From: DASYQV01 sp036005125
Lineage (GTDB): Bacteria > Acidobacteriota > Vicinamibacteria > Vicinamibacterales > UBA2999
Assembly: GCA_036005125.1 (NCBI GenBank)
Contig: DASYQV010000345.1
Coordinates: 1-6,421, forward strand
Length of the DNA stretch: 6,421 nt
Direction: 5' to 3'
Shown: positions 5,311 to 6,421 of the stretch, piece after piece
Numbering within the stretch: position 1 is the stretch's first letter
Layout: every line of letters starts with the position of its first letter
The notes under the pieces: model-generated
Seen by the model: only the letters and a program-made list of their open reading frames with translations
What the model was told of the DNA's origin: nothing
The model's database searches: none
Position numbers and translations under genes: made by a program

Positions 5311-5928
5311 TTACTGATGGTGCAGCTCAGGAGGAGCGGCTGGTTGGCCGGCAGCAAGCTGCAGCTTCGACTCGATCCGGCGGTCCGGCACCAGCCACAT
5401 GAGCGCGACGCCGATGAACACGGCGTCGGCAAGCCACGTGTTGATTAGGGCAAGCGGCACGGCGGCAGCGTACAGCGTCAGCGACAGCTTTCCCTTCCAG
5501 TCGCGGCCCACCGCCTGTGCGAGCGGCGAATCGGCACGCTGATGCGCAAGGATGGCGGCCTGAAGGATCGTCCAGGCAACAGCGCACATCAGCAGCACCA
5601 GGCCATAGGCAACCGTGGGCGCGGTTTCGCGGTCATGGTGGCCGAGCCACGCCGTCACGAACGGGATGAGCGACAGCCAGAACAGCAGGTGCAGGTTCGC
5701 CCACAGGATGCCGCCCGTCACACTGCTGGTTGCGTGCAGCAAGTGGTGGTGGTTGTTCCAGTAGATTCCCACTATCACGAAACTGAGCACGTAGCTCGCG
5801 AGCATCGGGCCGACGCTCATGAGCGCCGCCCAGTCCGCCTGCTCCGGCACCTGGAGCTGCAGCACCATGATCGTGATGATGATCGCGATTACGCCGTCGC
5901 TGAACGCTTCGAGCCGCCCTTTGCCCAT
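5311..5928 (-). CDS. TMEM175/DUF1211-family membrane protein, probable K+ channel
   Basis: A 205-residue integral membrane protein. The family signature RxxxFSDGVxAIxxT is plain at residues 5-19 (R5, F9-S10-D11-G12), leading into transmembrane segment 1. Further hydrophobic segments at about 41-57, 73-95, 104-128, 149-165 and 167-181 make six in all, the bacterial TMEM175 layout. The conserved YWNNHHHLLH (56-65) and LWANLHLLFWLSLIPF (75-90) also fit. Bacterial TMEM175 proteins assemble as tetramers whose pore is lined by hydrophobic residues of segment 1 and conduct potassium. That activity is inferred from the family. ATG 5928 is chosen because most relatives begin a few residues before RLEAFSDG; an in-frame ATG at 5988 would add 20 hydrophilic residues, and neither start has a strong ribosome site. 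The tail (185-205) is variable. It is transcribed away from the SnoaL-like gene across a 231-nt gap (5929-6159) in which I see nothing else. Confidence 0.9.
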   Translation of the reverse strand: MGKGRLEAFSDGVIAIIITIMVLQLQVPEQADWAALMSVGPMLASYVLSFVIVGIYWNNHHHLLHATSSVTGGILWANLHLLFWLSLIPFVTAWLGHHDRETAPTVAYGLVLLMCAVAWTILQAAILAHQRADSPLAQAVGRDWKGKLSLTLYAAAVPLALINTWLADAVFIGVALMWLVPDRRIESKLQLAAGQPAAPPELHHQ

Positions 5929-6147
5929 CTCAGACCCAAGTTTACGATCGGCGCGCGACGACGGCGTCGCGGCGTGGCCTTTGTCCATGAGATGCAGCGC
6001 GTAGCTCCATGAAAGCGAACATATGTCCCTGCAAACCTGTGTCCAGCACGACCGGCCTGTCGCCCCACCGCGCGTCCACGCATGACCTCGCTCTGATGGT
6101 GGCGCTCCGCCGCATCCGACACTGAGCGAAGTTGTACGATGGCGTCA

Positions 6148-6152
6148 GAGGA
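6148..6152 (+). promoter_or_regulatory. Ribosome binding site of the SnoaL-like gene
   Basis: GAGGA 7 nt before ATG 6160. It favours this start over an in-frame ATG at 6139, seven codons earlier, which lacks such a site. A TACGAT at 6135-6140 could be a -10 element, but no matching -35 was found. Confidence 0.55.
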
Positions 6153-6159
6153 CAGAGCG

Positions 6160-6421
6160 ATGACGCACGCACGGCTGGTTCAGGATTGGCTCGCGGGATG
6201 GAATACTCGCAGCCTGGATCTGATCATGAGTCATTACACGGACGATGCCGTCTTCGTGAGCCCGTCCGTCCTGGTCAGGCAGCCTGGGTCAGACGGCCGG
6301 GTAAATGGCAAGGCGGCGATTCGCGAACTCTATCGCCGCGCCATCGACAGTTTTCCGAACCTGCGGTTCGAAGTCGAGGATGTCATCGAACGGCCATACG
6401 GGGTGATTGTCATCTACCGGA
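6160..6421 (+). CDS. SnoaL/NTF2-like protein, 5' part only
   Basis: Eighty-seven codons are visible before the window ends; no stop is reached, so the gene is cut by the window edge, not necessarily broken. The fragment shows the usual front half of the NTF2-like cone fold: helix LVQDWLAGWNTRSLDLIMSHY, then YTDDAVFVSPS (26-36), a variable loop with QPGSDGRVNGKAAIREL (41-57), helix YRRAIDSFPNLRFEVEDVI (58-76) and strand GVIVIYR. The pattern 'W..gWN..dld.i...Y.dDavf.sP....G...Gk.aIr.l......fPdl.f.v.d' is that of SnoaL-like polyketide-cyclase-related and ketosteroid-isomerase-like proteins, many of which have no known substrate. No signal peptide is seen, so it is cytoplasmic. Confidence 0.82.
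   Translation, partial: MTHARLVQDWLAGWNTRSLDLIMSHYTDDAVFVSPSVLVRQPGSDGRVNGKAAIRELYRRAIDSFPNLRFEVEDVIERPYGVIVIYR

Overview
The window is G+C-rich bacterial DNA. Its gene content points to an environmental Acidobacteriota-type genome, perhaps near Vicinamibacteria. The clues are a secreted PQQ-type beta-propeller protein, a secreted DUF4159 protein, a cytochrome c of the type with a TCTTCHDTPN haem site, and an AAA/TPR signalling ATPase fragment. This placement is by recognition of protein families, not by a database search.

Layout. (1) 47-2300, minus strand: a two-gene unit. A secreted beta-propeller protein (start 2300) is followed after a 25-nt gap by an exported metallo-beta-lactamase-fold protein (start 943, stop 47). 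A ribosome binding site fixes the propeller start. (2) 2301-2546: a gene-free strip with a cluster of palindromes and short repeats (2422-2541). (3) 2547-3837: a patchwork of four truncated gene pieces on alternating strands: an ATPase piece (+), a cytochrome c N-terminus (-), a TPR piece of the same kind of ATPase, itself frameshifted (-), and the last 35 residues of a berberine-bridge-enzyme-type FAD oxidase (+). None is a whole gene. (4) 3838-4079: non-coding, with five copies of CAGCGCG in front of the next gene. (5) 4080-4925, plus strand: intact secreted DUF4159 protein. (6) 4926-5310: no gene, two nested stem-loops. (7) 5311-5928, minus strand: intact TMEM175/DUF1211-family membrane protein, probably a potassium channel. 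(8) 6160 to the window end, plus strand: the start of a SnoaL/NTF2-like protein.

How they work together: the intact genes do not make an obvious pathway. The propeller and MBL proteins are probably co-transcribed and both exported. The other intact genes look independent. The most unusual part is the patchwork at 2547-3837, bounded on its left by the palindrome cluster. It is either a real rearrangement scar (gene remnants plus an inversion) or an assembly chimera, and sequence alone cannot decide. Large ORFs that run through it (2391-3569 on plus, 3674-2676 on minus) are accidental fusions and should not be annotated as proteins.
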